Assembly: GCF_900086705.1 (NCBI RefSeq)
Contig: NZ_LT575483.1
Coordinates: 3,043,516 to 3,107,515 of the forward strand
Reading direction: 5' to 3'
Source: Massilibacillus massiliensis
GTDB taxonomy: Bacteria > Bacillota > Negativicutes > FLKF01
DNA: 64,000 nt
Position numbers and translations under genes: made by a program. The notes below the pieces were generated by a model. The model searched no databases, was not told the origin of the DNA, and saw only the letters and a program-made list of their open reading frames with translations. Position 1 is the stretch's first letter. Each line of letters opens with the position of its first letter. This document shows, piece by piece, positions 52,324 through 62,015 of this stretch.

Positions 52324-53088
52324 ATGGTGAAAATTAAAGTTGGATTTTTTGGTTTTGGCAAAACGGGTAAAGTTGTTGTCAATGAATTTTTAGGTAATCC
52401 TTTATTTGCGTTAAGTTGGGTCGTGCGGAACGGGAATGGGGATCGTCATAAATATGCTAGTCGGATGTTGGGACATGAATTTGATGCAGGAAAAATTTTT
52501 TCCGGGGATGATATAAAGGATGGTTTTTTCTTAGACAATCCAGTCGATATTATTGTTGATTTTTCTGATTCTTCAGGTGTTCGTTTATACGAAAAGGCAG
52601 CAAAAACAGGAATCCCTGTTATATCTGCGATTTCGAAATATGAACAGGAAGATTTAGAACGATTAGAATCACTGGCTGAGTTTACCGCAGTACTGTATTC
52701 TCCGAATATTACTTTGGGGATTAATGTTCTTATGGTCGCGGCTCAGATTTTACAGAAAATAACGCCTCATGCAGATATCGAGGTTGTCGAAGAACATTTT
52801 AAAGGAAAAACGGAAATATCGGGTACAGCTCAAAAAATAGCAAAAGTCTTAGATCTCGAAGCAGAGCACATAAACTCAATTCGGGTCGGGGGAATTATAG
52901 GCCACCATGAAATCATTTTCGGATTACCGAATCAGGTGATACGCTTATCACATCAAAGTACGAACAGGGCGGCTTTTGGACAGGGTGCTATTTTTGCAGC
53001 AAATTTTCTTATCGATAAATCGGCGGGCATGTATACCATGGAAACAATAATTGCGGAAATGTTTAGACAAAACATTCCGGTATATTAA
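52324..53088 (+). CDS. DapB-like dihydrodipicolinate reductase family protein
   Basis: A 254-residue protein: VKIKVGFFGFGKTGKVVVNE is the NAD(P) loop, DIIVDFSDSSGVRLYEKAAK and YSPNITLGINVLMVAAQIL match DapB. The active-site motif, in E. coli EAHHRHKVDAPSGTA, reads EEHFKGKTEISGTA here: one His and the Lys are kept, the second His and the Arg-His pair are not. It may reduce another substrate or be a divergent lysine-pathway enzyme. GGAGG before ATG. Confidence 0.7.
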   Translation: MVKIKVGFFGFGKTGKVVVNEFLGNPLFALSWVVRNGNGDRHKYASRMLGHEFDAGKIFSGDDIKDGFFLDNPVDIIVDFSDSSGVRLYEKAAKTGIPVISAISKYEQEDLERLESLAEFTAVLYSPNITLGINVLMVAAQILQKITPHADIEVVEEHFKGKTEISGTAQKIAKVLDLEAEHINSIRVGGIIGHHEIIFGLPNQVIRLSHQSTNRAAFGQGAIFAANFLIDKSAGMYTMETIIAEMFRQNIPVY

Positions 53089-53181
53089 TTTAAACTGCGT
53101 GTTTTAAAAATGGCTATTGTGCATGCCGTATTTCTTTAAGCTTGGTTTGTATGCTCTGCCGATGCAATAATTTATGTAGTA

Positions 53182-53312
53182 GTTCAGCTAATTATGCAAA
53201 CTTTAACATGGAGACTGACGCGGTGTTAAATTAAAATGTTAGACTGGGGGAAGCTCTCTTTCGCTTAGTCTGTAATTAGAAGAGCGTAACATATAAATTC
53301 ATATGTTACGCT
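53182..53312 (+). pseudogene. 3' fragment of the 97-aa gene (copy of 39828) with its terminator
   Basis: VVQLIMQTLTWRLTRC and a stop at 53229 match VRLIMQTLTWVPTRG of the intact gene. Behind it AGCGTAACATAT pairs with ATATGTTACGCT (53283-53312) like the terminator at 40148. The rest of 53089-53437 shows nothing else. Confidence 0.65.
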
Positions 53313-53437
53313 TTATATTTTTCACCTATAATTTTGATTTTGTAATACGATTGTTTGATATATGAAATGAAAGTAGCTGCCAATTATCTCTATGGGGAGG
53401 GCTGATGAAATAGTGTTGTCCCTTTGTAGCTGACTTT

Positions 53438-54307
53438 TCAACGAGTTAATTGATCTGTAGCGAACTTGATAAATCGTTTAACTGCCGGAGTTGCATTTTC
53501 TAATGATGGAAGTGCAATGCCTAATGTAATCTTCTGTGGAGGAATCAGCGGTAATTTTACAACATCACATTGCCAATTGCGCGTGATTAGTTCATTCATA
53601 ATACTCATCCCTAATCCTTGTTCAATCATTGCCATAGCAGCAAAATTTTCTAACGTAGAAAATTGAATGCTTGGATTTAAATTGTTATTTTCAAATAATG
53701 AGACGACGTCAATATCACGTCCGAGTGCTGGCATGATAAAACGTTCATACTCGCAATTTTGAAGCGGGTATGCCGATTCTGCGGCGAGAGGATGTGTTTT
53801 CGGCAATACGGCTAGCATTTGATCTTCAGCAAGTGGTAGCCAATCGTAAGGCATTGGGTCTTTGTAACTCAGAAAGGCTACATCGGCAATTTTTTCATCC
53901 AGCCATTTCGTCACTTCCTGTCGTATTCCTTCCATCAGTTTGATTTTAATTTGCGGATAATCCTCTTGAAATTTGCGGATAACGCTTGGCAGCCAGTGTG
54001 TTGCAATACTAGAGTAGGCAGCGATTGTAATGCTGCCTATTAGAAGACCATTCATTTCTGCTGCAAGCTGATAGATACGATTTTCCTGCAAAAGAAATTC
54101 TCGTACAACAGGTAAAAGTTTTTCTCCATTTTCAGTTGGGATCACCCCTTTTTTATTTCGTCGTAACAAAGAAAAACCTAGTTCATTTTCAAAAGCACTG
54201 ACGAGTTGACTCACACCAGACGGGGTATAATTTAGAACTTCCGCCGCCTTTGAAAAACTTCCGGCCTCTACAGCAGCTAAAAACGCTTTGCATCTCGCAC
54301 TTTCCAT
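53438..54307 (-). CDS. LysR family transcriptional regulator
   Basis: A 289-residue regulator: helix-turn-helix CKAFLAAVEAGSFSKAAEVL, SGVSQLVSAFENELGF (residues 5-45) and a periplasmic-binding-like effector domain (about 90-289). Divergent to the DMT exporter at 54623, which it probably controls. AAAGGAG before ATG. Confidence 0.88.
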   Translation of the reverse strand: MESARCKAFLAAVEAGSFSKAAEVLNYTPSGVSQLVSAFENELGFSLLRRNKKGVIPTENGEKLLPVVREFLLQENRIYQLAAEMNGLLIGSITIAAYSSIATHWLPSVIRKFQEDYPQIKIKLMEGIRQEVTKWLDEKIADVAFLSYKDPMPYDWLPLAEDQMLAVLPKTHPLAAESAYPLQNCEYERFIMPALGRDIDVVSLFENNNLNPSIQFSTLENFAAMAMIEQGLGMSIMNELITRNWQCDVVKLPLIPPQKITLGIALPSLENATPAVKRFIKFATDQLTR

Positions 54308-54321
54308 AAGTTTCTCCTTTT

Positions 54322-54399
54322 AAGTTATACTATGTATAACTTATATAATTCTTAGTTTTACTTTATGATAGGCTTATTTTATACTAAGGTAGTATAAAA
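54322..54399. promoter_or_regulatory. Two inverted repeats between LysR and the DMT exporter
   Basis: AAGTTATAC (54322-54330) / GTATAACTT (54334-54342) and TTTTATACT (54377-54385) / AGTATAAAA (54391-54399) share ATAC/GTAT half-sites and are likely LysR binding sites. The remaining bases to 54622 hold no gene. Confidence 0.5.
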
Positions 54400-54622
54400 T
54401 ACAATTCATTTACTGTAGTGCATAGAAATAGGAAAGACTTTGCTGCTGAATTTGCAAAATTATTTGAATGAATTTTATAGCGAGCGTGAAATACAATTTC
54501 AATCTTTTCGCATTGTAAGATTGTAGTCTGTGGAGTCAAAAATTAAAAGATGGATTATAATAGTCGTTTCTAATATCTATAAAGATGAGTGGAAGTAGGC
54601 ATAATCGGAAGGAATTATTTTT

Positions 54623-55549
54623 ATGAAAGTATTACAAAACACGGAATTTAAGGGATATTTACAAGTTTTTATTGCCGGTGTATTATGGGGCTGCATCGGT
54701 CCTTTTATCCAGTTGATGGAGCAACAGGGTTCATCACTGGAATTTACAAGCTTTTTACGTATGGCTTTTTCTTTTCTTATTCTCGCGGTCATTACGATTG
54801 CAAAATTTGGCTTTGATTCATTTCGGGTGAGTAGGCGGACTCTTTTATTTTGTGCACTGTTAGGTCTTGTTTGCCATGGAATCTGTAATATAATTTATAG
54901 TAAAGCCGTTATCTTAACTGGTGTGACGGTGAGTGCTGTTTTGATGAATAGTGCCCCGGTATTTACAACGGTGGCTTCTTACTTTTTATTCCGTGAAAAA
55001 ATCACATGGATAAAATTTGCGGCGATGATTGTAAATATTGTCGGGTGTACGTTTGCTGCGACTGGCGGAAAGTTTGATCTTATGCTTTTATCGCTGTTCG
55101 GAGTTTTGTGTGGGATAGGATCTGGCTTTTGTTATGGAATGACGGCAATTATCGGAAAATTTGCTGGGGAGAAATGCAATGCCTATGTTATCAGCACGTA
55201 TAGCTATTTGTTTGCCGCGGTCTTCCTCGTTATTTTTATGAATCCTTTAGAAAATCCCGCTGTTTTGAATAAGAGTGTACTTTGGTTAGGTTTTTTCTAT
55301 GCTTTGATACCAACAGCGATTGCATATCTTATCTATTATCAAGGGTTGCAAAAAATTACAGAGAGCAGCAAGGTGCCTGTAATCGCGTCCGTTGAAGCCG
55401 TTGCTGCGGCAGTACTTGGGGTTGCGATTTTTAAGGAGCAGTTAAATGCAGCGAATATCATCGGTATTTTTCTGGTAATAGGTTCTATCATATTGATGAA
55501 TTATAGAATTCGTCCGCAAATAAACAATGATATCAAGGCAGATATGTAA
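54623..55549 (+). CDS. EamA/DMT family transporter
   Basis: A 308-residue exporter with ten helices in two EamA repeats: FIAGVLWGCIGPFIQLMEQQ at the start, SAVLMNSAPVFTTVASYFLF, and VIASVEAVAAAVLGVAIFKE in the second repeat. This family exports metabolites, often amino acids. Divergent to LysR; a second, different DMT exporter follows. GAAGGAA before ATG. Confidence 0.85.
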   Translation: MKVLQNTEFKGYLQVFIAGVLWGCIGPFIQLMEQQGSSLEFTSFLRMAFSFLILAVITIAKFGFDSFRVSRRTLLFCALLGLVCHGICNIIYSKAVILTGVTVSAVLMNSAPVFTTVASYFLFREKITWIKFAAMIVNIVGCTFAATGGKFDLMLLSLFGVLCGIGSGFCYGMTAIIGKFAGEKCNAYVISTYSYLFAAVFLVIFMNPLENPAVLNKSVLWLGFFYALIPTAIAYLIYYQGLQKITESSKVPVIASVEAVAAAVLGVAIFKEQLNAANIIGIFLVIGSIILMNYRIRPQINNDIKADM

Positions 55550-55705
55550 ATCACAGTCATTTTAATAAAGTGGTGTTGCAAGTCAGTCTCATATTGATTA
55601 AACTACAAGTACCTTTTATTGGAATTCGTCCATAGATTGTCGGAGTATGCATTGAAGCTGGAATGGTATTATTTTTTACACATGAACAAAAAGGGGATTA
55701 TATGG

Positions 55706-56620
55706 ATGAACATAGGAGCTAAAAATAATGCCACCGCTATTGGGTTAATTGCGATCGTGCTTTGGAGCACAATGGTTGGTTTAATTCATAGCATAAGTGA
55801 GATGCTTGATCCACTTGGCGGTATTGCGCTGATTTATACATTTGCTTCGGCTCTTCTTCTCGTTACCTTAGGCGTGCCCAAAATAAAAACTTTTTCTCGG
55901 AGCTATTTGTTGTTTGGCGGTTTTTTATTTATGGCGTATGAGATATCGTTTGCGCTGGCGATTGGGTATGCAAATACAGGGACGCAGGCAATTGAAGTCA
56001 ATATTATAAATTATTTGTGGCCTTGCCTTACAATCGTATTCGCTATCATTTTTAACAAGCAGAAATTCACATTTTTGCTTATTCCCGGACTGCTTCTTTC
56101 TTTTCTTGGTGTTTGTTGGACCTTGGGAGGCGAGAAAGGCTTAGATTTAAGTGTGATGATGAGCAATATAAAAAGTAACCCGTTTAGCTACGTTTTAGCG
56201 TTTGCAGGCGCTTTTATTTGGGCTGGATACTGTACTGTAACAAATAGGTTGTCGGAGGGAAAAAACGAAATTGTAGTGTTCTTTATCCTTATTACTGTTG
56301 TTTTATGGGGGAAGTTCTTTATGAGTGGAGTTTCACTTAACCTTAGCATGCATGCAATATTTTATGCATTGATGGCAGGCTGTGCAGTAGGATTTGGGTA
56401 TGCTGCCTGGAATTTTGGTATTTTATATGGCGATATTACAATACTTGCGAGTGCATCATACTTCACACCGATCGTATCATCGTTATTATCTTCAGTGCTA
56501 TTGCATGCACCACTTTCTTTTTCTTTTTGGCAAGGTGTGGTGATGGTATGTTTGGGCTCCGTTTTGTGCTGGCAGGCGACGAAAGAGCAGATAGCAAAAG
56601 ATAAAGTTTGTTCTTCATAA
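55706..56620 (+). CDS. yddG: YddG-like aromatic amino acid exporter
   Basis: A 304-residue DMT transporter resembling E. coli YddG along its length: AIGLIAIVLWSTMVGLIHSI, QAIEVNIINYLWPCLTIVFA, IPGLLLSFLGVCWTLGGEKG, FAGAFIWAGYCTVTN, LSFSFWQGVVMVCLGSVLCW. YddG exports Phe, Tyr, Trp and analogues. ATG at 55706 after AAAAGGGG; upstream codons in frame are poor. Follows the other DMT gene by about 155 bases. Confidence 0.85.
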   Translation: MNIGAKNNATAIGLIAIVLWSTMVGLIHSISEMLDPLGGIALIYTFASALLLVTLGVPKIKTFSRSYLLFGGFLFMAYEISFALAIGYANTGTQAIEVNIINYLWPCLTIVFAIIFNKQKFTFLLIPGLLLSFLGVCWTLGGEKGLDLSVMMSNIKSNPFSYVLAFAGAFIWAGYCTVTNRLSEGKNEIVVFFILITVVLWGKFFMSGVSLNLSMHAIFYALMAGCAVGFGYAAWNFGILYGDITILASASYFTPIVSSLLSSVLLHAPLSFSFWQGVVMVCLGSVLCWQATKEQIAKDKVCSS

Positions 56621-56846
56621 TGATTTATCATTTAATTCATAAAGAAGACAAAACTCTAATTTCTTTTAAGATGCAGTTGGGTTTTTTATTTTGAGTTAAT
56701 TATATTGCTGAAGTATGTTTTTTGATAAAAATGCATAATGAATGCGCCTACATGTCGGATCAGGGAAATTTTTAGCGAAAATCATTGACAATAAAATTTG
56801 TCAATGCTATCATAATATCGAAATATGGAAAAGATTATATGAGTTG

Positions 56847-57003
56847 AAGCAGGTGTCCGAAAGGACTTAATAGGGAAGTCTGATGTAAGGTCAGCGCGGT
56901 CCCGCCACTGTAACAGGGAGTGAATCCGTAAAAATGCCACTGGAGCAAAAGCTTTGGGAAGGTGCGGAGAAACGATGAACTGGAGCCAGGAGAACTGCCT
57001 GTT
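56847..57003 (+). promoter_or_regulatory. Cobalamin (B12) riboswitch
   Basis: Consensus parts in order: AGGGAAG..., GTCAGCGCGGTCCCGCCACT with TGTAACAGGGAG, TGCCACTGG, GGGAAGGTGCGGAG and GAGCCAGGAGAACTGCCTG, with CAGG near 56850 closing on CCTG near 57001. B12 binding would lower expression of the TonB receptor/ABC operon. The expression platform probably uses the hairpins at 57106 and 57166. The stretch 56621-56846 shows no gene. Confidence 0.93.
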
Positions 57004-57105
57004 TAGCAATCACCGTTAGCATTCATGTATGGATGCTTGTACCTGCGAGCGATGGGGAGGAGATTTGATACCATCTAGATTTGTTTTGGTGGAGTAGATT
57101 TTCTT

Positions 57106-57131
57106 CGGCTTGTTTTATAAGCCGATTTTTT
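57106..57131 (+). terminator. First terminator after the riboswitch
   Basis: CGGCTT (57106-57111) pairs with AAGCCG (57119-57124), followed by ATTTTTTATTTATTT. Confidence 0.75.
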
Positions 57132-57165
57132 ATTTATTTGCTGAAAAATTTTTATATGAGTGTGC

Positions 57166-57199
57166 AAAATCTGCCTGCGCTTTGCAGGCAGATTTTTTT
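57166..57199 (+). terminator. Second terminator after the riboswitch
   Basis: AAAATCTGCCTGC (57166-57178) pairs perfectly with GCAGGCAGATTTT (57184-57196) and ends in seven T. The loop-side GCCTGC could compete with riboswitch CAGGC-type strands. Confidence 0.85.
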
Positions 57200-57286
57200 C
57201 GTATCGAAGAAAAGTTAGATAAAGATTGGTGTGGAGATATTGTGCTCTTTGTTTATATGAATGAAGGGACAAATCAAGGAGGAAAA

Positions 57287-59476
57287 ATGAGAAAATTAAC
57301 AAAAAAAGCTACTTGGGGAGTCCTTTCAGGATTTATTTTTATGGCAAACGGAGTGAATTTACCAGTTGGTTTGGCTGCGGAGGCAGTTGTACAAGAAGAA
57401 AGTTCAACAGAGGAAAACAAGGCAATGCCGGAGTATGATTTTGATGAAATTGTTGTAACGGGAGAAAGGGAAACTTATGCAGGAGGCTTTCTTGCTAAAA
57501 CTGGTTCAGTGGGATTCCTTGGCGAAAAAGATGTCATGGATACACCGTTTACGGTTGCCTTTTTATCAGAAAAGACCATCGAAACTTTTGGCGATCCAAC
57601 CCAGCCTTTAGATAGTGTATTGGCTAATACACCATCGATTCGGCAGTCGGGTAGTGTGCTGCATAATGATTTCACATTTCGTGGATTTCGAGCGAATGGA
57701 ACAAGCACCTACGTCAATGGCGTTCCCGGTATTTGGACACAGTTTAATGCACCGACGCATGTAGCTGAAAAAGTTGAAATTGTTTCTGGCCCCAACAGTG
57801 GAATTAGCGGCACTGGCACGCAATATGAATCGGATACGGCTGGCGGACTTGTTAATTTTGTTACGAAAAAAGCTGGTGATGAACCGCTCAATCGTTATAC
57901 ACAAACTTTCTCTGGAAAAGGTCTCTTCGGTGAATATTATGATTTTGGCCGCAGGTTCGGAAAAGATAAAGAATGGGGAATTCGTGTCAACACTGAGAAC
58001 TTGAATGGACAGACAAGTATCAGTAATGAACGGATTAAAGCCAAGAGTATCTATCTTGATCTTGATCATGTCGATGAAAAAAGCAAAACAAATTTATTTG
58101 CCGGTTATCGGGATATCGATATTTTAAATGGACAGAGATGGTTTAAGCTGGGGTCCAATGTAACGAAAATGCCGAGCGTTCCTGATGCGAGTAAAAATTA
58201 TTCGTTTGATGGTATGGCGAAAGCGTCCTATGGCTGGAGTGCTACGCTGAATCATGAACAAATTTTAAATGCGCATTGGAAAGCATTTTTAAATGGCGGC
58301 GTGATGCGTAATAAATTAAATAAAAATGTTATGTATCAGAACAGTGCAGTGACCTTGATCAATGATTTAGGGGATTTTTCTATTAATACACAGAGTACAA
58401 CTACGCCGCAGAAAGCTTATTATTTACAAACGGGTGTCATGGGGAATTTCAAAACCGGTGAGGTGGATCATACATTGACCATTGCAGCCGATCAAGCATG
58501 GCGCAATCGTGATGCAGCAAAAAATGTTAAAACCTATACCATTGGTAAAGGTAATATTTATACAGGTTTAGACCAAACACAGGATGTGAATGTAGCGTAT
58601 GAAAGTGCGCTTTCAAATAAGACAAGAATCAAGGGCTGGTCAGTCGTGGATTCCATGGATTATAAAAAGATGAATGTGTTAGTAGGTTTACATAGACATG
58701 ATGCTGAGGTGAATGCCTATAACACAGCGACAGGAAAGTTGTCTTCTCGTGTAGAAAGTGATGCGTATTCTCCAACGTATGCGATATCGTATCAACCGAT
58801 TGATCATGTATCTTTTTATGCAAGTCACTCAGAAAATTTTGATGCGGGTACGGTTGTTGGTTCTACTTATAAGAATGCTGGGGAAATTTTATCTCCGAAT
58901 AAAACCAAACAAAATGAGGTTGGTATCAAATATTTGAATAAGAGTACTTTAACGACGTTGAGTGCTTTTGATATTAAACAGACAAATAATATTGATGTCA
59001 CGAAAAACGGCGCAACGTATTATGAACAGGATGGGGAAGTTCGTCATAAAGGGGTAGAAATGACAGTCAGTCATGATTTTGCACCGAAATGGAGTGTAAT
59101 GGGCGGACTTTCTTACTTGGATGCTAAATATGTCCAGACTGCAAAAGGCCAATATGATGGAATACAAGAATCCGGCAGAGGAAAATGGAGTGCTGTGGGC
59201 GTCTTAAAATACGCTGCCAGCGATACGGTCGATGTGATTGGCAGGGTGATGTATACAGGAAAAAGTCCGGTGATGTATGAACGTCTTTGGGCACCGTCTT
59301 ATACCGTTTTTGATCTTGGCGTTGGTTACAAAACCAAGGTTATGGGATCGCCGGCGAAAATTAATCTGATGTGCTATAACTTATTTAATAAAGAATATTG
59401 GATGATTGCGCGCGGTGATAATCTTTATTTATCTACCCCTAGGACAGTTTCTTTAAGTATGACACTTGATTTATGA
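57287..59476 (+). CDS. TonB-dependent outer-membrane receptor, B12-controlled
   Basis: A 729-residue receptor: signal peptide (about 1-29), TonB box DEIVVTG, plug domain (about 55-190, with IRQSGSVLHNDFTFRGFRAN, VEIVSGPNSGISG, GGLVNFVTKKA) and a 22-strand barrel ending RTVSLSMTLDL. It resembles siderophore receptors (FhuA/FecA-like; LFNKEYWMIARGDNLYLSTP). Being under a cobalamin riboswitch and followed by a Nik/Opp-type transporter, it may import a cobalt or nickel chelate, or a corrinoid; not decided by sequence. ATG at 57287 after AAGGAGG; the longer frame runs through the terminators. Confidence 0.85.
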   Translation: MRKLTKKATWGVLSGFIFMANGVNLPVGLAAEAVVQEESSTEENKAMPEYDFDEIVVTGERETYAGGFLAKTGSVGFLGEKDVMDTPFTVAFLSEKTIETFGDPTQPLDSVLANTPSIRQSGSVLHNDFTFRGFRANGTSTYVNGVPGIWTQFNAPTHVAEKVEIVSGPNSGISGTGTQYESDTAGGLVNFVTKKAGDEPLNRYTQTFSGKGLFGEYYDFGRRFGKDKEWGIRVNTENLNGQTSISNERIKAKSIYLDLDHVDEKSKTNLFAGYRDIDILNGQRWFKLGSNVTKMPSVPDASKNYSFDGMAKASYGWSATLNHEQILNAHWKAFLNGGVMRNKLNKNVMYQNSAVTLINDLGDFSINTQSTTTPQKAYYLQTGVMGNFKTGEVDHTLTIAADQAWRNRDAAKNVKTYTIGKGNIYTGLDQTQDVNVAYESALSNKTRIKGWSVVDSMDYKKMNVLVGLHRHDAEVNAYNTATGKLSSRVESDAYSPTYAISYQPIDHVSFYASHSENFDAGTVVGSTYKNAGEILSPNKTKQNEVGIKYLNKSTLTTLSAFDIKQTNNIDVTKNGATYYEQDGEVRHKGVEMTVSHDFAPKWSVMGGLSYLDAKYVQTAKGQYDGIQESGRGKWSAVGVLKYAASDTVDVIGRVMYTGKSPVMYERLWAPSYTVFDLGVGYKTKVMGSPAKINLMCYNLFNKEYWMIARGDNLYLSTPRTVSLSMTLDL

Positions 59477-59490
59477 GGTAAATAAATTGA

Positions 59491-61071
59491 ATGTGGGTTG
59501 CACAGATGACAATGCGAACAGATAAATTTTTGGTGGGCTTACTGATCTTGGTCAGCATGATGTTTAACAGTGGATGCGATCAAAATAGGAATGGGGCAAA
59601 CGAGATTTTAGTTGATGGGGATGTTGTGGTGTTGGCCGCAAATCGTCATCTTGCCCCAGGGGAGAAGGATGGCTATTACTGCAGTAAAATTCTGCAGGTT
59701 TGGGAGCCTCTTATTACCAATCATGAAGTGACCGGTAAACCAGAACCGGGTTTAGCGGAACGTTGGGAAATGAAAGAAGCGGGCAAGGTTTGGCAGTTTA
59801 GTCTACGAAAAGATGTTTATTTTCATGATGGAACAAAATTTAATGCCGATGCAGTGCTTAAAAATTTTGAACGGATGCAAAAAGGTCTCAAAAAATCGAA
59901 TTTCTATGCAATGGACATCAATACTTTTTATCCGGGCCTGGTAAAATACGAAAAAATAGATGAATATACAATTCAGTTGACCTTTAGCACGCAAAATGTG
60001 GATCAATTATATCATATGATGAATTTTGGCAGTGCGATGTACAGCCCGGCCTGCTTTGATGAACAGGGGAATTTCCGTGAACCGGCGATAGGGACAGGGC
60101 CGTTTAAAATAAAGGAAAATGTGGCGCATCAATATGTTTTGCTTGAACGAAATGAACAGTATTACGGAACCTTGGCGAAGTCGAAACAGATTTTAATTAA
60201 AAACATTCCAAGTCCCGAGGTGCGGTATTCTGCGTTGAAGGCGGAAGAAATTATGGGCGTTTTGGATTTGAATGCAATTCCCCCCGTTTTAGCTGAAGAA
60301 ATCCGTCAAGATGATCGGTTTGCTGTTTCTGTCAGTAAGTCGATGATGACACGATTTCTGTTAGTGAATGGGTCAAAGTTTCCTTTTCAGGATGTAAGGA
60401 TGCGCAGAGCGCTTAGTTTAGCAATCGATCGGCAGGCATTGGTTAGTTCTTTGTATTTGAACTATGCCAAGCCAACCGTAAACATGATTAACTATACAAG
60501 TCCTTTTTATAAGGAACTTCGTGTGGAGCATGATCTTGAGCAAGCAAGAGCTTTAGTGGAGCAGGTGTTGAAAGGGAAAAGGTATACATTGCTGTATTGT
60601 ATTGATGGAGCCGATCCACTGCAAAAGGGTGAAGCGGAATTAATTGCCTATTGGCTTGATCAGATTGGTCTGGATGTAAAGATTCAGGCGTTAGAATATT
60701 CGACAATGCAGGCGAAATTGCGGCGGGGGGAATATGATATCGCAAGGTCGCAGCAAGGGTTACCGAATGGAAATCCATATTTTATCTTCAATGCTTTTAT
60801 GATGCCGCAGGGTGCTCGCAATGTGGGGAGTTCACTAGGGTATAAAAATCAGGAAGTAATAGACCTGATGGATGAAGTCAAACAATGTGTTTCAGAGTCT
60901 AAGCGCCAGAAAATCTTTGATCGGTTACAGGAGATTTCTGCCGAGGAGCTGCCGATTGTGCCGCTTTTTCAAGATATGAATATTGTGGCCTATCATAAAC
61001 GCTTGCAAGGTTATAGAGCGCAGACCTATGGAATTACATTGTCTGATATTGAAGTAAAAAGAGGAGAATGA
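59491..61071 (+). CDS. Nickel/peptide-type ABC transporter substrate-binding lipoprotein
   Basis: A 526-residue family 5 binding protein. Lipoprotein signal LLILVSMMFNSGC, then ILQVWEPLITNHEVTGKPEP and GLAERWEMKEAGKVWQFSLR, the NikA/OppA hallmark, with FHDGTKFNADAVLKNFERM. Operon context with a TonB receptor under B12 control suggests a metal-chelate ligand such as cobalt or nickel bound to a metallophore. ATG at 59491 is 11 bases after GAGGT; a start at 59506 is possible. Confidence 0.85.
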   Translation: MWVAQMTMRTDKFLVGLLILVSMMFNSGCDQNRNGANEILVDGDVVVLAANRHLAPGEKDGYYCSKILQVWEPLITNHEVTGKPEPGLAERWEMKEAGKVWQFSLRKDVYFHDGTKFNADAVLKNFERMQKGLKKSNFYAMDINTFYPGLVKYEKIDEYTIQLTFSTQNVDQLYHMMNFGSAMYSPACFDEQGNFREPAIGTGPFKIKENVAHQYVLLERNEQYYGTLAKSKQILIKNIPSPEVRYSALKAEEIMGVLDLNAIPPVLAEEIRQDDRFAVSVSKSMMTRFLLVNGSKFPFQDVRMRRALSLAIDRQALVSSLYLNYAKPTVNMINYTSPFYKELRVEHDLEQARALVEQVLKGKRYTLLYCIDGADPLQKGEAELIAYWLDQIGLDVKIQALEYSTMQAKLRRGEYDIARSQQGLPNGNPYFIFNAFMMPQGARNVGSSLGYKNQEVIDLMDEVKQCVSESKRQKIFDRLQEISAEELPIVPLFQDMNIVAYHKRLQGYRAQTYGITLSDIEVKRGE

Positions 61072-62015
61072 TGGTTGGATTTATTATAAAAAGAATTTTG
61101 TCAGTGCTCCCTGTTTTATTGGGGATTAGTTTTATCGCATTTGGAATGACTTTCTTGGCACCCGGAGATCCTGCGGAATTGGTACTAGATCAAAGTGAAA
61201 TTTATTTTCCTAGTGCAGAACAAGTGGAGGCGTTAAGGATAGAACTAGGTTTAGATAAACCTTGGTATGTGCAGTATTTTCATTGGCTGCAGCAGGCAAT
61301 GCACGGGAATCTGGGAACGTCTTACCGAACGGGAAATGAAGTGCTTGCAGAGTTGCAGGGGCGTTTGCCGATTACCTTGGTTTTGGCGTTTATGGCGCTT
61401 ATTTTATCCGGTGCTGGTGGTATTGGACTGGGATTTTTCAGTGTTGTGAAAAGAGGAACCTTATTAGATAAAATGCTGCAAAGCGGTCTTGATTTTTTGT
61501 TATCGATGCCTAGTTTTTTGATGGCATTGCTTTTTATTTTAGTTGTTGGTGAATTTCTGCGAATTTTACCAACAAACGGAGTCGAAGGATTTGACGGATA
61601 TTTTTTACCGGCGGTATCCCTATCCTTTTCTACATTGGCTATGGTGGCGCGTCTTACAAAAAATAAGCTGCTAGAGGAATTAGGGAAGACGTATTGTCTG
61701 GTTGCATTGGCGCATGGGATCAGCACAAGGCGTATCATCTTTTTTTATGCTTTGCCTAATGCGATTTTTCCGGTATTGGCACTTTTGGGGAATTTCTTCG
61801 GCGGTGTTTTGGGCGGTACAGTCGTGATTGAAACGATTTTTTCTCTGCATGGCATTGGTTCGCTGGCTTTAGAAGCGATTAAATTTAGGGATTATCCACT
61901 GTTGCAAGGCTATGTTTTGTTTACGGGCTGTACCTTTGTTTTTGTATCCTTAGGTATTGATTTGTTGTTATATTGTCTGAATCCAAAAGTGAAATTTGAG
62001 GATCATGTAGGATGA
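61068..62015 (+). CDS. Nickel/peptide ABC transporter permease 1 (NikB/OppB type)
   Basis: A 315-residue permease with six helices: MVGFIIKRILSVLPVLLGIS at the start, LGLDKPWYVQYFHWL, GNLGTSYRTGNEVLAEL, and the EAA loop LVALAHGISTRRIIFFYALP. Overlaps the binding-protein stop (ATGA), so coupled. A second ATG at 61071 fits the GAGGAG site slightly better. Confidence 0.88.
   Translation: MMVGFIIKRILSVLPVLLGISFIAFGMTFLAPGDPAELVLDQSEIYFPSAEQVEALRIELGLDKPWYVQYFHWLQQAMHGNLGTSYRTGNEVLAELQGRLPITLVLAFMALILSGAGGIGLGFFSVVKRGTLLDKMLQSGLDFLLSMPSFLMALLFILVVGEFLRILPTNGVEGFDGYFLPAVSLSFSTLAMVARLTKNKLLEELGKTYCLVALAHGISTRRIIFFYALPNAIFPVLALLGNFFGGVLGGTVVIETIFSLHGIGSLALEAIKFRDYPLLQGYVLFTGCTFVFVSLGIDLLLYCLNPKVKFEDHVG

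Noticed and set aside
57110-57286. N-terminal extension of the TonB receptor
   Set aside because: Runs through two terminators; the start at 57287 is followed by a proper signal peptide.
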